64,000 bases of DNA from Strigops habroptila (Eukaryota; Chordata; Aves; Psittaciformes; Psittacidae). A model generated the notes under the pieces. It searched no databases and had not been told where the DNA came from. It worked only from the letters and a program-made list of their open reading frames with translations. Each line of letters starts with the position of its first letter. The stretch's first letter is position 1. Position numbers and translations under genes: made by a program. The DNA lies in contig NC_044296.2 of assembly GCF_004027225.2 (NCBI RefSeq), forward strand, positions 5,389,943 through 5,453,942, written 5' to 3'. Positions 63,363 to 64,000 of this stretch are shown one piece after another.

Positions 63363-64000
63363 TCCCAGAAGACCACCTTCAAGAGGCAGGGAGCAAGCCC
63401 CAGCCTGACACCACCACTGACAGCATGAACAGAAGCTTCTGGGTTCCCCTTTGGCAGGATTGGACGTGTGGGGCTGTACAGGCAAACCTGCCTCCGCTGC
63501 CTAGTAATTTATAGCTCACTAACAACCTCTTAATTGCTGGTTTTCGAGTTGTGTGAGGCTGCAGAGCCCTGCCCTGCTGTCAGGTCCATGCGTTCCTTTG
63601 GGGGTCTGGCAGGGTGCTGCCGAGCACGCGCCTGAGCCCCACGTTCATTCTGAGCCTGCTACAAGATGGACGGGTTTTGGCTGTGTTATGACAGCAAAGC
63701 TACTCGTTCCCCAGCCTTTCAGTGAGGCTCATTAGTGCTAAAACCCCAGCAGTGCCAGGGGGAGCTGCGATTGTGTCTCAGATGTCACCTGCTGTGTCGG
63801 GAGGGCTGGATGTGAGGGGCTGTGGTTGAGGCATGCGGGAAGCTGTCCCCAGCACTCCTGCTGCAGTCCCTCGCTGTGAAGGGAAACAGAGCTGCGCTCA
63901 GCTTGCCTTTGGACCTCTTTGTTGGGAGCATTCTCCCAGCACAGCTGTGGGCTCCAGCTTGGGATGCTGAGGGAGCAGCAGAGAGAGCCTCTTGGCAATG
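63363..64000. other. Right edge, probable PIP5K1C intron 1
   Basis: No exon, RNA gene or repeat was recognised. Sequence is less GC-rich than the preceding 1.5 kb. Confidence 0.45.

Noticed and set aside
62076-63428. 450-codon plus-strand frame across the PIP5K1C start
   Set aside because: It runs through a CpG island and then a minisatellite, and the repeat units dictate its residues. The short exon with donor at 62,802 is the better model.

Overview
The window is nuclear DNA of a bird. The evidence is the many truncated CR1 LINE copies on both strands, compact GC-rich genes with short introns, and a gene order that matches human 19p13.3 and, from memory, chicken chromosome 28. The CR1 type suggests a neoavian species, but I cannot name it.

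Layout. 1-7,300: gene-poor flank with CR1 fragments and one unexplained coding-like patch. 7,372-11,320 (+): MATK. 12,547-13,935 (+): a complexin-3/4-like gene ending in a CaaX box. 14,780-20,200: non-coding DNA with a TATA promoter-like block, two AT-rich islands rich in homeobox-type sites, and a CCAT microsatellite. 20,278-22,110 (+): RAX2. 24,644-30,495 (-): a complete MALT1-like paracaspase paralogue. Then MRPL54 (-), APBA3/Mint3 (+), TJP3/ZO-3 (-) and the first coding exon of a probable PIP5K1C (+).

The middle of the window is not natural as written. About 11.1 kb (24,834-35,910) recurs in the same orientation at 36,011-47,161, separated only by 100 Ns. The left copy is clean at its left end and full of single-base losses next to the gap; the right copy shows the mirror image. 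This fits two contigs whose overlapping ends were never merged. The real locus most likely has one paracaspase gene, one MRPL54 and one APBA3. Good gene models come from copy 1 for the paracaspase and copy 2 for MRPL54 and APBA3.

Biology. The left half (MATK, complexin, RAX2, paracaspase) parallels the human CSK-CPLX3 block on 15q24 and the MALT1-RAX-CPLX4 block on 18q21. It looks like a third whole-genome-duplication copy that still keeps a complexin and a paracaspase missing from human 19p13.3. Complexin 3/4 and RAX2 are both retina-linked families and share one stretch of non-coding islands. The paracaspase keeps its death domain, Ig domains and His/Cys catalytic pair. The right half (APBA3, TJP3, PIP5K1C) parallels APBA1-TJP2-PIP5K1B on 9q21. 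MRPL54 and APBA3 share a 205-bp head-to-head CpG promoter with an NRF1-type site.
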